Assembly: GCF_003340555.1 (NCBI RefSeq)
Contig: NZ_QPLJ01000010.1
Span: 1 to 64,000 of the forward strand
Length of the DNA stretch: 64,000 bases
Direction of reading: 5' to 3'
DNA from: Jannaschia formosa
GTDB lineage: Bacteria > Pseudomonadota > Alphaproteobacteria > Rhodobacterales > Rhodobacteraceae
The notes below the pieces were generated by a model. The model had not been told where the DNA came from and searched no databases. It was given only the letters and a program-made list of their open reading frames with translations. Below, in pieces: positions 44,790 through 55,765 of the stretch (position 1 is its first letter; every line of letters starts with the position of its first letter). The position numbers and the translations under genes are program-made.

Positions 44790-45046
44790 CGTTGGTCCAC
44801 CTGTATTACGGGCCCGCCAGAGGCCACTGCTCATGTTCCGACACGGTCTGTCGCCGCCTTGATTGGGTCACAGTTTAGCGACCGTCTTGCCGCACGTCAT
44901 CCAAAAAACGAATCGCGACGGAGAGAAACGGCAGATCGGCAACGGGCCGCAATCCGTGGCGCGGGGGACACAGCAGGGCGTCGGGGAGGGCCGAGCCGAA
45001 AGGCCCGGCATGACCCACCGCCCGGGGCGGCGGGCGCCGGATCGGC

Positions 45047-46375
45047 CTACCAGTTGTCCTTGAACCAGCGGACCGCGCGGCGCAGCGGCGCGCCATGGGC
45101 GCGCTGGGGGATGTAGTCGAAATCCCAGAACTCGTCCTGGGGCTCGGCCCCCTGCATGCAGAGGCCGACGCAGGCCGCGAAGGCCGGCCCCTTGGCCGCC
45201 TCGGGCAGGCCGTGGACGCGGAGCGGGCGGCCCAGACGGACCTGGTTGCCAAGGATGCGCGCCGCCAGCGCGTCGAGCCCCGGAAGCTGCGAGGCCCCGC
45301 CGGTCAGCACGATCCGCTGCGAGGGCAGATCGCGGAAGCCCGCCGCGTCCAGCCGGATGCGCGCCTCCTCAAGGATCTCCTCGACGCGGGGGCGGATGAC
45401 GCCGATGAGGTCGGTGCGGGTGATCGTGCGGCGGTCGTGATGCCAGTCGCCGGTATCGCCCTCCAGCGCGATCTGCTCGCGATCGTCCATGCCGGTCGCG
45501 ACGACGCCGCCGTAGCGGGTCTTGATCATCTCGGCCATCTCGCGCGGGACAAGGAACGCCTGGCTGATGTCGGAGGTGACGTGCTCGCCCCCCATCCGCA
45601 CCGTGTCGGCGAAGACCATGTGCTTGCGCATGAAGATCGAGATGCCGGTCGTGCCGCCGCCCATGTCGATGCAGGCCGCGCCCAGCTCCTTCTCGTCCTC
45701 GACCAGCGCCGAGGTCGCCGCGGCATAGGGCGCCGAGGCGAGGCCGGCGAGCTCCAGGTCGCAGCGGTGGATGCAGGTCAGCAGGCTTTCGACGGCGAAG
45801 GCGTCGACGGACAGCAGGTGGACATCGGCGCGCAGGATCTCGCCGGTCTGGCCGCGCGGGTCGCGCAGCGTGGTGCGGTGGTCGATGCCGAAATTGACCG
45901 GCTGCGCGTGCAGCACCTCGCGCCCCTCGCCCAGGTCCGGCGTCTCGACCGAGGCCAGGACCCGGCCCACGTCGTGGACGGTGCAGGGCCCGTTGTCGAG
46001 AACGATCTCGCCCGACATGCCGAGGCTGCCCGGACGCCCGCCCGAGAAACAGGCGATCACGTGGTCGACCCGCACGCCCGCCATCTTCTGCGCGCCCTGC
46101 ACGGCGGTGCGGATGGCGCGCTCGGTCTCGGGCATGGCGTCGACCTCGCCCATGCGGATGCCGCGCGACCGCGTGGTGGTGGCGCCGATGACGCGGAAGT
46201 TGGACTGGCCCGCCATGTGGCCCACGCCCTCGCCCTGGGGCGTGTTCTCCTCAAAGCGCAGCACGAGGCAGGCCGTCTTGTGCGTGCCCACGTCCAGGAT
46301 GGCGACGACACCACGCTGCAGCGCGGCCTGACGTTTGCGGCGCATCGCCCGCTGGGCTTGGAACACACGGCTCAT
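45047..46375 (-). CDS. ftsA: Cell division protein FtsA
   Basis: 442 residues, an actin-fold ATPase that tethers FtsZ to the membrane. The phosphate-1 motif is AILDVGTHKTACLVL near 25-40; other blocks are GEIVLDNGPCTVHDVGRVLA, AACIDMGGGTTGISIFM (phosphate 2) and RIVLTGGASQLPGL. A C-terminal amphipathic helix ends LRRAVRWFKDNW, the membrane anchor. The N-terminus has a basic extension of about 20 residues (FQAQRAMRRKRQAALQRG). The start overlaps the ftsQ stop as ATGA. Confidence 0.97.
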   Translation of the reverse strand: MSRVFQAQRAMRRKRQAALQRGVVAILDVGTHKTACLVLRFEENTPQGEGVGHMAGQSNFRVIGATTTRSRGIRMGEVDAMPETERAIRTAVQGAQKMAGVRVDHVIACFSGGRPGSLGMSGEIVLDNGPCTVHDVGRVLASVETPDLGEGREVLHAQPVNFGIDHRTTLRDPRGQTGEILRADVHLLSVDAFAVESLLTCIHRCDLELAGLASAPYAAATSALVEDEKELGAACIDMGGGTTGISIFMRKHMVFADTVRMGGEHVTSDISQAFLVPREMAEMIKTRYGGVVATGMDDREQIALEGDTGDWHHDRRTITRTDLIGVIRPRVEEILEEARIRLDAAGFRDLPSQRIVLTGGASQLPGLDALAARILGNQVRLGRPLRVHGLPEAAKGPAFAACVGLCMQGAEPQDEFWDFDYIPQRAHGAPLRRAVRWFKDNW

Positions 46376-47247
46376 TCGTCGTCCTTCTCGTAGCTCAACC
46401 GTTCGAGGTCCTGCAGGCGCTCAAGCTCCTCGCGCGCAGGCTCCGACAGGCGGAGGGTGGGGCGGTCTCCGAGCCGCATGTCGACGACGGTGACATCGCG
46501 CGACAGCAGATCGGTGGCGGAATGCATGGCCAGCACGCGGTCGAGCGCGGCGGCAGGCGCCTCCTCCGGCAGGAGGATGCGCTGGTCGCGGGTCAGCACC
46601 ACGTCCCAGCGGCGGGTGCCGACCCGGGTCAGGCCGACCAGTCGGTCGGCCACAGGGGCGGCGGCCTCGATCAGCGCCAGCGCCTGCGCGGCCTCGCGGT
46701 CGGCGCCCTCGCCCGCGATCAGCGGCAGCGCCCCGGCCATCGAGATGTCCTCTAGCTGCGCCACGTGGTGCCCGTCGGCGTCGAGGGCGGTGATCCGGCC
46801 CTCGTGGGACCAGGCCAGCGCCGGCTCCCGTTCCGTTACCTTCAGCAGCAGGACGCCGCCCGCCTTCACCCGGACCTCGGCGCTCTCGACCGGGTCGAGC
46901 TCCTCCAGCTTGCGGCGCAGCGCCTCCATGTCGAGCTGGAACTGCGACAGCGGCAGGTCGACGGGCAGCACCTCCTGGATGTCTTCCTGAAGCTGCTCGG
47001 ACGCGCCCTCGATACGCAGCAGCGTGACCATGAACTCGGGCCGGTCCTGCACGGCGCGGACCATGCTTTCCCAGCGGTCGACGATGGCGGTCTGCCGCAC
47101 CTCGTCGTCGATATACCAGACGGCCATGGCGATGACGGCGAAGCCGGGCAGCCCCCAGCGCACCAGCCAGCGGAACATCGGCGTCAGCCAGAGTCGCTGC
47201 ATCCGGTAGTCGAGCTTCGACGGCGCGGGGTCCTTCACCGGTCGCAT
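46372..47247 (-). CDS. ftsQ: Cell division protein FtsQ
   Basis: 291 residues, a bitopic inner-membrane protein linking early and late divisome components. A basic cytosolic stretch of about 30 residues leads to one membrane helix (about 32-47, [15 protein letters not shown]), then the periplasmic POTRA domain (about 70-150: [18 protein letters not shown], then [23 protein letters not shown]) and the beta domain (about 150-265). Coupled to ftsA by a 4-bp overlap; it overlaps ddl by 13 bp at its own start. Confidence 0.93.
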   Translation of the reverse strand: MRPVKDPAPSKLDYRMQRLWLTPMFRWLVRWGLPGFAVIAMAVWYIDDEVRQTAIVDRWESMVRAVQDRPEFMVTLLRIEGASEQLQEDIQEVLPVDLPLSQFQLDMEALRRKLEELDPVESAEVRVKAGGVLLLKVTEREPALAWSHEGRITALDADGHHVAQLEDISMAGALPLIAGEGADREAAQALALIEAAAPVADRLVGLTRVGTRRWDVVLTRDQRILLPEEAPAAALDRVLAMHSATDLLSRDVTVVDMRLGDRPTLRLSEPAREELERLQDLERLSYEKDDE

Positions 47248-48149
47248 GACGCCTCCTCCACGAGCCGGGCGCAGAGCTGGCCGAAGGTGATCCCTGCATG
47301 ATGCGCCTGCTCGGGGCTGAGCGAGGTCGGCGTCATCCCGGGCTGGGTGTTCGTCTCGAGCAGGATCAGCCCGTCGAGGCCCCGGCTCTCGTCCCAGCGG
47401 AAATCCGTCCGGCTGATCGAGCGGCAGCCTAGGGCGCGATGGGCCCGCATCGCGAAGTCCTGGCAGGCCGCGAAGATCTCGGCCGGGATCTCGGCCGGCA
47501 GGATATGGGTCGATCCGCCGGCGCTGTATTTCGCCTCGTAGTCGTACCAGCCCCGGGTGACGATCTCGGTCACGGTCAACGCCGCGTCGCCCAGCACCGT
47601 GCAGGTCAGCTCCCGCCCCGGGGCATAGGTCTCGACCATCACCTCGGCGGGCATCGTATCGGCCAGCGCCGGCGGGGCGTTCGCGCCCTCGGGCACGATG
47701 TAGATGCCGACCGAAGAGCCCTCGGCATTGGGTTTCACGACATATGGGGGGGCCATGACATGCGACGCCATGGCGGTCTCGCGGGGGACGATCCGGCTCT
47801 CGACGACCGGCAGGCCGTGGGCGCGGTAGATGTCCTTGGTACGGGTCTTGTCCATCGCCGTGGACGAGGCCAGCACTCCGGAATGGGTATAGGGCAGGCG
47901 CAGCCATTCGAGCATGCCCTGCACGCAGCCGTCCTCGCCCCAGCGGCCGTGCAGCGCGTTGAAGACGATGTCCGGCCGCAGCTCGCCCAGGCGCTCCGCA
48001 AGGTCGGGTCCCGCGTCGACTTCGAAAACGCGATAGCCTTCCCCGCGCAGCGCTTCGGCGCAGCCACGGCCGGTGGAGAGCGAGACCTCGCGCTCCGAGG
48101 AGGGACCGCCCATGAGGACGGCAATGGTTGAGGATGCCCTGCCCGACAT
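47235..48149 (-). CDS. ddl: D-alanine--D-alanine ligase
   Basis: 304 residues, the DdlB type found in dcw clusters. It makes the D-Ala-D-Ala dipeptide for peptidoglycan precursors. ATP-grasp fold: [17 protein letters not shown] at the start (conserved Glu), [57 protein letters not shown], and the metal loop [10 protein letters not shown] to [15 protein letters not shown]. All usual binding residues are present. It lies 102 bp after murB. Confidence 0.97.
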   Translation of the reverse strand: MSGRASSTIAVLMGGPSSEREVSLSTGRGCAEALRGEGYRVFEVDAGPDLAERLGELRPDIVFNALHGRWGEDGCVQGMLEWLRLPYTHSGVLASSTAMDKTRTKDIYRAHGLPVVESRIVPRETAMASHVMAPPYVVKPNAEGSSVGIYIVPEGANAPPALADTMPAEVMVETYAPGRELTCTVLGDAALTVTEIVTRGWYDYEAKYSAGGSTHILPAEIPAEIFAACQDFAMRAHRALGCRSISRTDFRWDESRGLDGLILLETNTQPGMTPTSLSPEQAHHAGITFGQLCARLVEEASCDR

Positions 48150-48251
48150 GCCTGCTTTCCTGCACCTTGCCGGGTCGTGCCCGACTTATCGTTATATCCC
48201 GGGCCCTTCTGGGCGGCCTCTGACGGGCCTTGCCGGGGGTTTTGGAGAGCC

Positions 48252-49178
48252 TCAGACCTCTCCGGCGGGTTCTCCGACCCGCTTGATTTCCCATACTAGC
48301 GATATTCCGCTCGTCTCGTGAACCCTCTTTCTCACCTCTTCGCCAAGTGATTCGAGATCGGCCGCCGTGGCGCCGCCCGCATTGACGAGGAAGTTCGAAT
48401 GCTTGGGCGACATGATCGCCCCGCCGCGGGTCGCGCCGCGCATGCCGGCGTCGTCGATCACCTTCCAGGCCTTCAGGTCGTGGACGTCGTCCGCCCGTCC
48501 GGTGGAGCTGTAGCCGGCGGGGTTGCGGAAGGTACTTCCGGCGCTGCGCTCCCTGGTCGGCTGGGTCGCGTCGCGGGTGGCGAGCTGCTCCTCCATGCGC
48601 AGCTCCAGCTCCTCCGGATCGCCCTCGGGCGCGCGGAACGTGGCGCGGGTGATGACGGCGCCGTCGGGCAGGTCCGAGGAGCGGTAGGCGAGGTTCAGCG
48701 CCTCGGCCGGCAGGGTCAGGCTGTTGCCCTCGCGACTCACCGCGCGGATTTCGACCAGCCGGTCCGCGACGTAAGTCCCGTAGCAGCCCGCGTTCATCGC
48801 CACGGCGCCGCCGACGGAGCCGGGGATTGTCCTGAGGAAGGTCAGGTCCCTGCCCTGCTGCGCGGCCTTCCGCGCGACATGGGCGTCGAGCGCGGCGGCC
48901 CCCGCATGGACGAGATCGCCGTCGAACTCGATCCCGTTGAACCCCCGCCCCAGCCGGACGACGACGGCGCGCAGGCCGCCATCGCGCACGATCAGGTTGG
49001 AGCCGACGCCCATCGGAAAGACCGGGATGCCCGGGTCGAGATCCCGCAGGAAGGCGGCAAGGTCCTCCTCGTCGGCGGGCTGGAACAGCGCGTCGGCCGG
49101 CCCGCCGACGCGGAGCCAGGTGAGGTCCGAAAGCGGACGGTTCGGGGTGAGGGCGCCACGGGTGGGAGGGTAGGTCAT
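48252..49178 (-). CDS. murB: UDP-N-acetylenolpyruvoylglucosamine reductase
   Basis: 308 residues, type II MurB (no long insertion). An FAD enzyme that reduces enolpyruvyl-UDP-GlcNAc to UDP-MurNAc. Landmarks are [17 protein letters not shown] near 19-35, [17 protein letters not shown] near 55-70, [17 protein letters not shown] near 120-136, the catalytic serine in [14 protein letters not shown] near 225, and the closing Glu in [21 protein letters not shown]. It is separated from the DUF2484 gene by 162 bp. Confidence 0.97.
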   Translation of the reverse strand: MTYPPTRGALTPNRPLSDLTWLRVGGPADALFQPADEEDLAAFLRDLDPGIPVFPMGVGSNLIVRDGGLRAVVVRLGRGFNGIEFDGDLVHAGAAALDAHVARKAAQQGRDLTFLRTIPGSVGGAVAMNAGCYGTYVADRLVEIRAVSREGNSLTLPAEALNLAYRSSDLPDGAVITRATFRAPEGDPEELELRMEEQLATRDATQPTRERSAGSTFRNPAGYSSTGRADDVHDLKAWKVIDDAGMRGATRGGAIMSPKHSNFLVNAGGATAADLESLGEEVRKRVHETSGISLVWEIKRVGEPAGEV

Positions 49179-49340
49179 GGGAGGTTGGTAGAGCCTTTCA
49201 CGGCTGTCAGGAACCGCGTTGAGGGCGTCGTCCCCGGACTCGACCCGAGGATGACGCTTCGTGGATCTGGCTTGGGTCGCGGAGAGCGGCGCACCGACGA
49301 CGCGACGGTTTCCGGACCTCTCCGTATCGAGACACGACGC

Positions 49341-49580
49341 TCAACCGATCCGCGTCCGGACCCACCGCCACGCATAGCGCACCGGCCAGCGGAGCACCGT
49401 GCCCATGACCAGCGCGCCGGCCAGCGTCCAGACCCAGCCCTCGGTCCAGCCGAGCCAGCCAAGAAGCGGCAGGCCCAGGGCGATCAGGCCGTAGGCGGCA
49501 GGCCAGGACTGTCTCGCGGTCAGGGTCACCATCAGCAGCCAGGCCAGGACGACCCAGAGGCAGAGGGCGACCAGCGCCAT
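49341..49580 (-). CDS. DUF2484-family small membrane protein
   Basis: 79 residues with three hydrophobic stretches (about 1-22, 28-45, 48-62) and a basic C-terminus RWPVRYAWRWVRTRIG. Start MALVALCLWVVLAWLLMVT. Its position between murC and murB in a Rhodobacterales dcw cluster and its W-rich helices fit DUF2484, a family I know only by that context. It begins 1 bp after the murC stop, so it is cotranscribed; a divisome or precursor-related role is possible but unproven. Confidence 0.8.
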   Translation of the reverse strand: MALVALCLWVVLAWLLMVTLTARQSWPAAYGLIALGLPLLGWLGWTEGWVWTLAGALVMGTVLRWPVRYAWRWVRTRIG

Positions 49581-49581
49581 C

Positions 49582-51000
49582 TCAGCCCGCCAGCGTCTCG
49601 GGCAAGGCGTTCGCCCAGGCGGAGATCGTGCCCGCGCCGAGGCAGACGACGATGTCCCCCGGACGCGCCTGCTCGCGCACCAGCCGGGCCAGGTCGGCCT
49701 CGTCGGTCACGGCGCGGGCGTGGCGGTGGCCGGTCCGGATCAGCCCGCTGACGAGGTCGTCGCGGGACGCGCCGGGAATCGGATCCTCGCCTGCCGCGAA
49801 GACCTCGGCGATGCCGACCACGTCCGCCTCCGAGAAGCAGCCGCAGAAATCGTCGAAGAGCGAGGACAGCCGCGAATAGCGGTGCGGCTGGTGGATGGCG
49901 ATGACGCGGTGGCCCTGCTCGATGCTCTGCCGGGCCGCCTTGATGACGGCGGCGATCTCGACCGGGTGGTGGCCGTAATCGTCGATGATCGGCACGCCGT
50001 TCCACTCGCCGACGCGGGTGAAGCGTCGGTTGACGCCTCCGAACTTCGCCAGCGCCTCGCGGATCACGTCCTTGGGCACCCCGAGCTCCCGTGCGACGGC
50101 CACAGCCGAGAGCGCGTTCGAGACGTTGTGGTCTCCCGGCATCGGCAAGGAGCAGCCCTCGATCACCTCACCCTCGACCTGGAGCTGGATATCGAAATGG
50201 GCAACCCCGGCCTCGTAGCGCAGTCCCGTGGCCCGCACGTCGGCCTGGGCGTTGAAGCCGAAGGTGACGACGCGGCGATCGGTGACGCGGCCGACGAGGC
50301 TGCGCACCTCAGGGTGATCGGTGCAGCAGACGGCCAGCCCGTAGAAGGGGATGTTCGAGACGAAGTCGGTGAAGCCCTTCCGCAGGTTCTCGATCGTGCC
50401 CCAATGCTCCATGTGCTCGGGGTCGATATTGGTGACGATGGCGATCGTCGCGGGCAGGCGGTTGAAGGTGCCGTCGCTTTCGTCGGCCTCGACCACCATC
50501 CACTCGCCCTGCCCCATATGGGCGTTGGAATCGTAGGCGTGGATGATGCCGCCGTTGATGACGGTCGGGTCCATCTCGCCGGCGTCGAGCAGGGCCGCCA
50601 CCATGGTCGTCGTGGTCGTCTTGCCATGAGTCCCGGCGACGGCGACGTTGGACTTCAGGCGCATCAGCTCCGCCAGCATCTCGGCGCGGCGCACCACCGG
50701 CAGGCCGCGCGCGCGGGCGGTGTCGAGTTCCGGGTTGCCCGGCTTGATCGCGGAGGAGATGACGACGACCTCGGCCCCGTCGAGGTTCTCGACCTGTTGA
50801 CCCTCGAAGACCTTTGCGCCCAGCGCCTCCAGCCGCTTCGTGATCTTGGACGATTTCAGGTCCGATCCCTGGACCGAATACCCGTGCGACAGAAGCACCT
50901 CGGCGATGCCGGACATCCCGATCCCGCCGATGCCGACGAAATGGATCGGACCCATCTGGGTCGGAAGCTTGGTGGCGTTCATCTGTAAGATCGCGTTCAT
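49582..51000 (-). CDS. murC: UDP-N-acetylmuramate--L-alanine ligase
   Basis: 472 residues. It adds the first amino acid, L-Ala, to UDP-MurNAc in the cytosol. Mur ligase marks: [22 protein letters not shown] loop [18 protein letters not shown] near 115-130, [41 protein letters not shown], and [21 protein letters not shown] 51000 overlaps the murG stop as ATGA and is kept; a second in-frame ATG at 50982 (MNATKLPTQ) matches common annotated starts and is a real alternative. Confidence 0.97.
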   Translation of the reverse strand: MNAILQMNATKLPTQMGPIHFVGIGGIGMSGIAEVLLSHGYSVQGSDLKSSKITKRLEALGAKVFEGQQVENLDGAEVVVISSAIKPGNPELDTARARGLPVVRRAEMLAELMRLKSNVAVAGTHGKTTTTTMVAALLDAGEMDPTVINGGIIHAYDSNAHMGQGEWMVVEADESDGTFNRLPATIAIVTNIDPEHMEHWGTIENLRKGFTDFVSNIPFYGLAVCCTDHPEVRSLVGRVTDRRVVTFGFNAQADVRATGLRYEAGVAHFDIQLQVEGEVIEGCSLPMPGDHNVSNALSAVAVARELGVPKDVIREALAKFGGVNRRFTRVGEWNGVPIIDDYGHHPVEIAAVIKAARQSIEQGHRVIAIHQPHRYSRLSSLFDDFCGCFSEADVVGIAEVFAAGEDPIPGASRDDLVSGLIRTGHRHARAVTDEADLARLVREQARPGDIVVCLGAGTISAWANALPETLAG

Positions 51001-52085
51001 TGTTGGCTCAGGTGCTGGACGAGGTCCGCGAGCCGGATAGCCGCATCCGGTTTCGCGGTCGAGTGCGCGGCACGGGCCATGCGCGCGGCCCCGTCAGGGT
51101 TGGAGAGGATCAGCTCGACCTGTTCGGCGAGGCTGGCGGCCGTGAGTTTCGATTCGGGTGTCATGATCGCCGCCCCCGCCTCGACCAGACCGCGGGCATT
51201 GGCGGTCTGGTGGTCGCCGGCGGCGGCGGCATAGGGGATCAGGATCGCGGGGCGGCCGATGACCGACAGGTCGGCCACGGTCGACGCGCCGGAGCGGCAG
51301 ATGACAAGCTGGGCGTCGGCCATGCGGTTGGGCACGTCATCGAAGAAGGGACGCACCTCGGCGTCAATCCCGGCTTCGGCGTAGAAGGAGGTCACGCGGG
51401 CCTCGTCCTCGGGACGGGCCTGGTGGGCGACGCGGATGTTGCGAAGAATGTCCTCGGGCAGATGGGCCAGCGCCTCGGGGACAGTGTCCGACAGGACGCG
51501 TGCGCCCTGGCTGCCGCCGATGACGAGGATCGACATCGGGTGGTCGCCCGGCGCGATATAGGGGGCGTTCTCGCGCCGCAGGATCGCGTCGCGGACCGGG
51601 TTGCCGACATGCACGCCCTCGACCCCCGACGGCAGGTCGGTGGGCCAGATGCCGCAGGCGAAGGCGTCGACGCGCGGGGCGAAGACGCGGTTGACGCGGC
51701 CGGGGACGCCGTTCTGCTCGTGGATCAGGCGGGGCAGCTTCATCAGGACCGCCGCCGCAAGCGCCGGGATCGACGGGTAGCCGCCGAAGCCGGCCACGGC
51801 TGTCGGCCGGTCGGCGCGGAAGGCCCGCATCGCCGCCATGACGCCGCGGGTCAGCTTCAGCGGCACCTGCAACTTCGCGGATAGCCCCCCGCGCGCGAAG
51901 GTGGCCGAGGGGACGATCTCGATATCCACGTCCTCGGGGAAGTTGCCGGCATAGCGGGCGCCGCGCTCGTCGGTCGAGAGCTTCACGCGCCAGCCGCGGC
52001 GGAGCATCTCCTCCGCGGTGGCCTGCGCGGGAAACATATGGCCGCCGGTCCCCCCGGCGGCGATGACGAGCAGCGGCCCGCTCAT
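50997..52085 (-). CDS. murG: UDP-GlcNAc--lipid I N-acetylglucosaminyltransferase
   Basis: 362 residues, GT-B fold (family 28). It makes lipid II on the inner leaflet. Motifs: [21 protein letters not shown] (G-loop 1), [47 protein letters not shown] (G-loop in the C-domain), and [25 protein letters not shown]. The start ATG 52085 overlaps the ftsW stop as ATGA; the open frame upstream of it is in another gene. Confidence 0.97.
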   Translation of the reverse strand: MSGPLLVIAAGGTGGHMFPAQATAEEMLRRGWRVKLSTDERGARYAGNFPEDVDIEIVPSATFARGGLSAKLQVPLKLTRGVMAAMRAFRADRPTAVAGFGGYPSIPALAAAVLMKLPRLIHEQNGVPGRVNRVFAPRVDAFACGIWPTDLPSGVEGVHVGNPVRDAILRRENAPYIAPGDHPMSILVIGGSQGARVLSDTVPEALAHLPEDILRNIRVAHQARPEDEARVTSFYAEAGIDAEVRPFFDDVPNRMADAQLVICRSGASTVADLSVIGRPAILIPYAAAAGDHQTANARGLVEAGAAIMTPESKLTAASLAEQVELILSNPDGAARMARAAHSTAKPDAAIRLADLVQHLSQQ

Positions 52086-53251
52086 CGGTAGCCGTTCGAC
52101 AGCAGATGGTCGCCGATCTCGGCCTGCGGGCGCTGGCGCGTGAAGCAGAGCAGCATCCCCATCAGCAGCCCCATCGCGATCAGCGAAGAGCCGCCGTAGC
52201 TGACGAAGGGCAGCGTCATGCCCTTGGCGGGCAGAAGCCGGACCGCGACGCCCAGGTTGATGAAGGCCTGGCTGGCCAGCAGCACCGTCAGCCCGGTGCC
52301 CGCGAGGCGGATGAACACATCCCGCTCGACGCAGAGCCGCAGCAGCGAGCGGTAGGTGATCGTCGCAAAAAGCGCGATGACCGCGAGGACGAGGATCATC
52401 CCGTATTCCTCGGCCGCGACGGCGATGATGAAGTCGGTATGGGCGTCGGGCAGCGTCCATTTCACCCGGCCCTCGTTCACGCCGGTGCCGAGGAAGCCGC
52501 CCTCGCGGATCGCGTCGATGGCATAGCCCATCTGGGTGCGCGGATCGACGTCAGGGCTGAGGAAGCCGTCGATGCGACGGGCGAAATGCTCCGAGTTGTT
52601 GTAGGCGATGATGCCGGCCAGGCCGACCGCCCCGACCACCCCGGTCAGCAGCACGATCGGCGCGCCGGCGACGAAATAGACTGCCGACCAGGCGACGATG
52701 ATCAGCATCGCCTGCCCGAAATCGGGCTGGAGCGCGAGGAAGATCGTGATCAGGCCCAGAAACGCGAAGCTGATGGTCTTGCCCGGCGGGCCGTTCGGCT
52801 CCGCCCCGGCGGCCATGAGCCAGGCGGCGGTGGTGATGAAGACGGGCTTCAGGAATTCGGACGGCTGCAGCGAGGCGAAGCCCAGCGAATACCAGCGCGT
52901 CGCCCCCTTGCCGAAATCGGTGCCGAGCACCGGCAGCAGCATCAGCGCCACGAGGGCGAAGGCGAAGCCGAAGACCGCAAGGCGGCGCACCAGCTGAGGC
53001 GACATCGCCGAGACCGACAGCATGACGACGAAGGCCATCGCGCCGAAGATCACCTGCCGCTCGACATAGTAGAACGGGGACTGTCCGTTGCGCTCGGCCA
53101 GGGGGACCGAGGCGGCGAGCCCCAGCACGATGCCGATGGCGAACAGCATCGTGACCGAAAGCAGGACGCCCTTGTCCAACGTCCGCCACCACCTGGAAAG
53201 GATGGCCTCGCCCGGAAGGACGACGACCGCGCCGTGCGCGATTTCTGTCAT
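52082..53251 (-). CDS. ftsW: Septal peptidoglycan polymerase FtsW
   Basis: 389 residues, SEDS family, about ten membrane helices. It polymerises lipid II at the septum together with FtsI. Conserved features are the [19 protein letters not shown] helix (catalytic Asp in QPDFG), [27 protein letters not shown], and the closing [18 protein letters not shown]. The N-terminus has a short cytosolic arm with [16 protein letters not shown]. It starts the visible dcw run; mraY/murD, usually upstream, are not in this window since the upstream gene is an unrelated SCO gene. Confidence 0.96.
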   Translation of the reverse strand: MTEIAHGAVVVLPGEAILSRWWRTLDKGVLLSVTMLFAIGIVLGLAASVPLAERNGQSPFYYVERQVIFGAMAFVVMLSVSAMSPQLVRRLAVFGFAFALVALMLLPVLGTDFGKGATRWYSLGFASLQPSEFLKPVFITTAAWLMAAGAEPNGPPGKTISFAFLGLITIFLALQPDFGQAMLIIVAWSAVYFVAGAPIVLLTGVVGAVGLAGIIAYNNSEHFARRIDGFLSPDVDPRTQMGYAIDAIREGGFLGTGVNEGRVKWTLPDAHTDFIIAVAAEEYGMILVLAVIALFATITYRSLLRLCVERDVFIRLAGTGLTVLLASQAFINLGVAVRLLPAKGMTLPFVSYGGSSLIAMGLLMGMLLCFTRQRPQAEIGDHLLSNGYR

Positions 53252-53460
53252 TGGTCTGCCTGTCCGACTGCCCGCCCGGTTGTCCGGGTCTGATTTGGGG
53301 ACTGTAGCCGAGCGATTCGCCTCACGCTACCCTTCTCGCGCAGGACGGGGGTCCGACGGCGGCTCCGCTCCGATGCGTCGCGCTCCGGCCGGGTTGTTCG
53401 TCGATGATCGAAGGGTGCGGGCGCGTCAACCTTCTGAAATGTCTCAAAAAAGAGGCGCCG

Positions 53461-54048
53461 TCAGAGCACGCGGGCGATCTTGGCCTTCGCCTCCTCGGCG
53501 GGGGTGCCGTAGGGGATGAGGTCGACGACCTCGCCGTTCCCGTTGAGGACGAAGACCGACGCGTAGTGGTCCATCGTGTAGTCGCCCTCGCCCAGGGGGC
53601 GCTTCTGGAAGTAGACGCGCCAGGACTTCGCCATCTCCCGGACCGCGTCCGGCTCGCCGGTGATGCCGACGATCCGGTCGCTCTGCGGCTCGAGATAGTC
53701 CCTGAGGAACTCGGGCGTGTCCCGTTCGGGGTCGATCGTGACGAAATAGGCGCCCAGCGCCTCGGGCGCGACCTCCATCTCCGAAAGCCAGGTTTCCATG
53801 TCGTAGACCGTGGTCGGGCAGATCTCGGGGCAATGGGTGAAGCCGAAGAACAGCAGCGAGGGGCGGCCCTGGAAGGCCGCCTCGGTGATCGGCGCGCCGT
53901 TGTGGTCGGTCAGCGTGAAGGGCGCGCCGAGCGCGGTGCCGGTGACGGCGCTGCGGCCCTCCATCACCTGCCGGACGGCGAAGCCGGAGCCGAGCGCGAG
54001 CAGCGCGACGCCCGCGCCGAGGCCGATGGTCAGGGTGCGGCGGTCCAT
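53461..54048 (-). CDS. SCO1/SenC/PrrC-family copper/redox protein
   Basis: 195 residues. An N-terminal membrane anchor (about 5-25, LTIGLGAGVALLALGSGFAV) precedes a thioredoxin-like domain. The copper ligands are present: C73 and C77 in FTHCPEICPTT and H161 in DHYASVFVL. SCO proteins help assemble the CuA site of cytochrome c oxidase and, in Rhodobacter (PrrC), feed redox regulation. A 56-residue exported peptide gene lies 4 bp upstream, and the pair is probably one operon. A T-rich run just past the stop (minus strand, about 53452-53447) may help termination. Confidence 0.93.
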   Translation of the reverse strand: MDRRTLTIGLGAGVALLALGSGFAVRQVMEGRSAVTGTALGAPFTLTDHNGAPITEAAFQGRPSLLFFGFTHCPEICPTTVYDMETWLSEMEVAPEALGAYFVTIDPERDTPEFLRDYLEPQSDRIVGITGEPDAVREMAKSWRVYFQKRPLGEGDYTMDHYASVFVLNGNGEVVDLIPYGTPAEEAKAKIARVL

Positions 54049-54052
54049 CCCG

Positions 54053-54223
54053 TCAGTTCCCGGCGACGGCGCGGATCGCGGCGAAGATCAGGACCGGCTC
54101 GTCCGTCGCGGCCTCGCCCGCCGAGGTCGCCACGTCGAGGCCGGACCGTTCCGTCCAGAGCGGCGAGGTCAGCGCGGCGGTCGCGAAGACCGCCAGGGCT
54201 GCGGCGGCGAGGTATCTCTGCAT
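54053..54223 (-). CDS. Small exported protein upstream of the SCO gene
   Basis: 56 residues: signal peptide MQRYLAAAALAVFATAALTS, then a short tail that includes WTERSGLDVATS and ends in a second mildly hydrophobic stretch PVLIFAAIRAVAG. GAGGAG lies about 9 bases before ATG 54223, a strong ribosome site, favouring this start over 54292. Coupling to the SCO gene (4-bp gap) suggests a role in copper handling or oxidase assembly; this is inference, as no Cys, His or Met metal motif is visible. Confidence 0.62.
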   Translation of the reverse strand: MQRYLAAAALAVFATAALTSPLWTERSGLDVATSAGEAATDEPVLIFAAIRAVAGN

Positions 54224-54313
54224 CGGTCCGGCTCCTCTCGCGTGGATCGGGGCCGGGATGCCACCCGGCGCGCGGAATGCCAAGCGTGACACCCCGTCGC
54301 GCGGGTTCCGCGC

Positions 54314-55765
54314 TCAGTTGCCGTAGGCCACCGAAGGCAGCCAGGTCGTCAGCGCCGGGAAGACGAAGACGATGGCAAGGCCGGTGAGCTGCAGCAGCAC
54401 GAAGGGAACGACGCCCCGGTAGATATGCCCGAGGGTCACACCCGGCGGGCAGACGCCTTTCAGGTAGAACAGCGCGAAGCCGACCGGTGGTGTGAGGAAG
54501 CTTGTCTGCAATGTCACCGCGACGAGGATGGCGAACCACACGACCGACGGGTTCTGGACCTGGCCGAAATCCGGCACCGCCAGTTCGAGGCCCGAGATGA
54601 TCGGCAGCATCAGCGGCATGATGATGATCGTGATCTCGATCCAGTCGAGCAGGAAGCCCAGCAGGAAGACGATGAACAGGATGAACAGCACGATCATGTA
54701 GGGGTTCTCGAAGAAGCCCACGACATGGCTCTGCACGATCTCGTCCCCGCCATAGCGGCGCAGCACCAGCGCGAAGAAGTTCGCGGCGAGGAAGATGCCG
54801 ACGATGTAGCCCGCGGTGTTGAGCGTGGAGCGGGCGACCTCGACGAAGACCCTGAAGCTGAGCCTGCGGTTGGCCAGCGCCAGCAGGGTCGCGCCCAGCG
54901 CGCCGAGCCCCGACGCCTCGGTCGGCGTCGCGAGGCCCGCGAAGATCGACCCCAGCACCAGCAGGATCAGGAATAGCGGCGGCACGACCGCGATCAGCAC
55001 CTCCTTCACGATGGGCCAGTTCACCTGGCCGGCATTGGGCGGGACCGGCATCGCGCCCGGCTTGACGAGGCCGAAGACGACGATGAAGGCGATGTAGAGG
55101 CCGCCGAGGATCAGACCCGGGAACAGCGCGCCCATGAACAGGTCGCCCAGCGAGATGGCGAGCTGGTCGGACATGATGACCAGCATGATCGAGGGCGGGA
55201 TCAGGATGCCCAGCGTGCCCGCGGCGGCGATTGTCCCGGTCGAGACCTCCTTCGAGTAGCCCTGCTGCATCATCTGCGGCAGCGCCATCACGCCCAGCAG
55301 CGTGACCGAGGCGCCGATGACGCCGGTCGAGGCGGCGAGGATGATGCCGATCAGCAGCACCGTCAGCGCGAGGCCGCCGCGCAGGCCTCCGAACAGCTTC
55401 TGCATCGAGATCATCATCCGCTGCGCGACGCCCGACTGGTCGAGCATCAGGCCCATGTAGATGAACATCGGCAGCGCCACGAGAACCGGGTTCTGCACGA
55501 CGTTGCCGAACAGCCGGGCCGACAGCACCGACAGCCGCTGATAGTCGATGCCGGTGCGGTCGAACGCGATCACGTCCTCGAAGGCCCGGCGGTAGGGGTC
55601 GAGGAAGATTTCGGCAAAGAGCGCGTAGATCAGCGACACGCCGACCAGCGCGAAGGCCACCGGGATGCCGCGGAACAGCATCCAGATGAAGGTCAGGAAC
55701 ATGACCAGCACGACAAGCTCGTTGAGGGTCATGACCTGCCCGATGACGCCGAGCACGCCCATCAT
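54314..55765 (-). CDS. TRAP transporter large membrane subunit (DctM)
   Basis: 483 residues with about 12 hydrophobic segments. The DctM/SiaM domain shows FRGIPVAFALVGVSL, ALPMFIYMGLMLDQSG, AASTGVIGASVTLLGVMALPQM, TGTIAAAGTLGILIPPSIMLVI and TSFLTPPVGFALFYLKGV. It moves the substrate inward driven by Na+ or H+ after delivery by the binding protein. It is slightly longer than E. coli YiaN-type subunits (about 425), as in the group whose small subunit is also long. Its start (two adjacent ATGs) overlaps the dctQ-type gene stop as ATGA. Confidence 0.95.
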   Translation of the reverse strand: MMGVLGVIGQVMTLNELVVLVMFLTFIWMLFRGIPVAFALVGVSLIYALFAEIFLDPYRRAFEDVIAFDRTGIDYQRLSVLSARLFGNVVQNPVLVALPMFIYMGLMLDQSGVAQRMMISMQKLFGGLRGGLALTVLLIGIILAASTGVIGASVTLLGVMALPQMMQQGYSKEVSTGTIAAAGTLGILIPPSIMLVIMSDQLAISLGDLFMGALFPGLILGGLYIAFIVVFGLVKPGAMPVPPNAGQVNWPIVKEVLIAVVPPLFLILLVLGSIFAGLATPTEASGLGALGATLLALANRRLSFRVFVEVARSTLNTAGYIVGIFLAANFFALVLRRYGGDEIVQSHVVGFFENPYMIVLFILFIVFLLGFLLDWIEITIIIMPLMLPIISGLELAVPDFGQVQNPSVVWFAILVAVTLQTSFLTPPVGFALFYLKGVCPPGVTLGHIYRGVVPFVLLQLTGLAIVFVFPALTTWLPSVAYGN

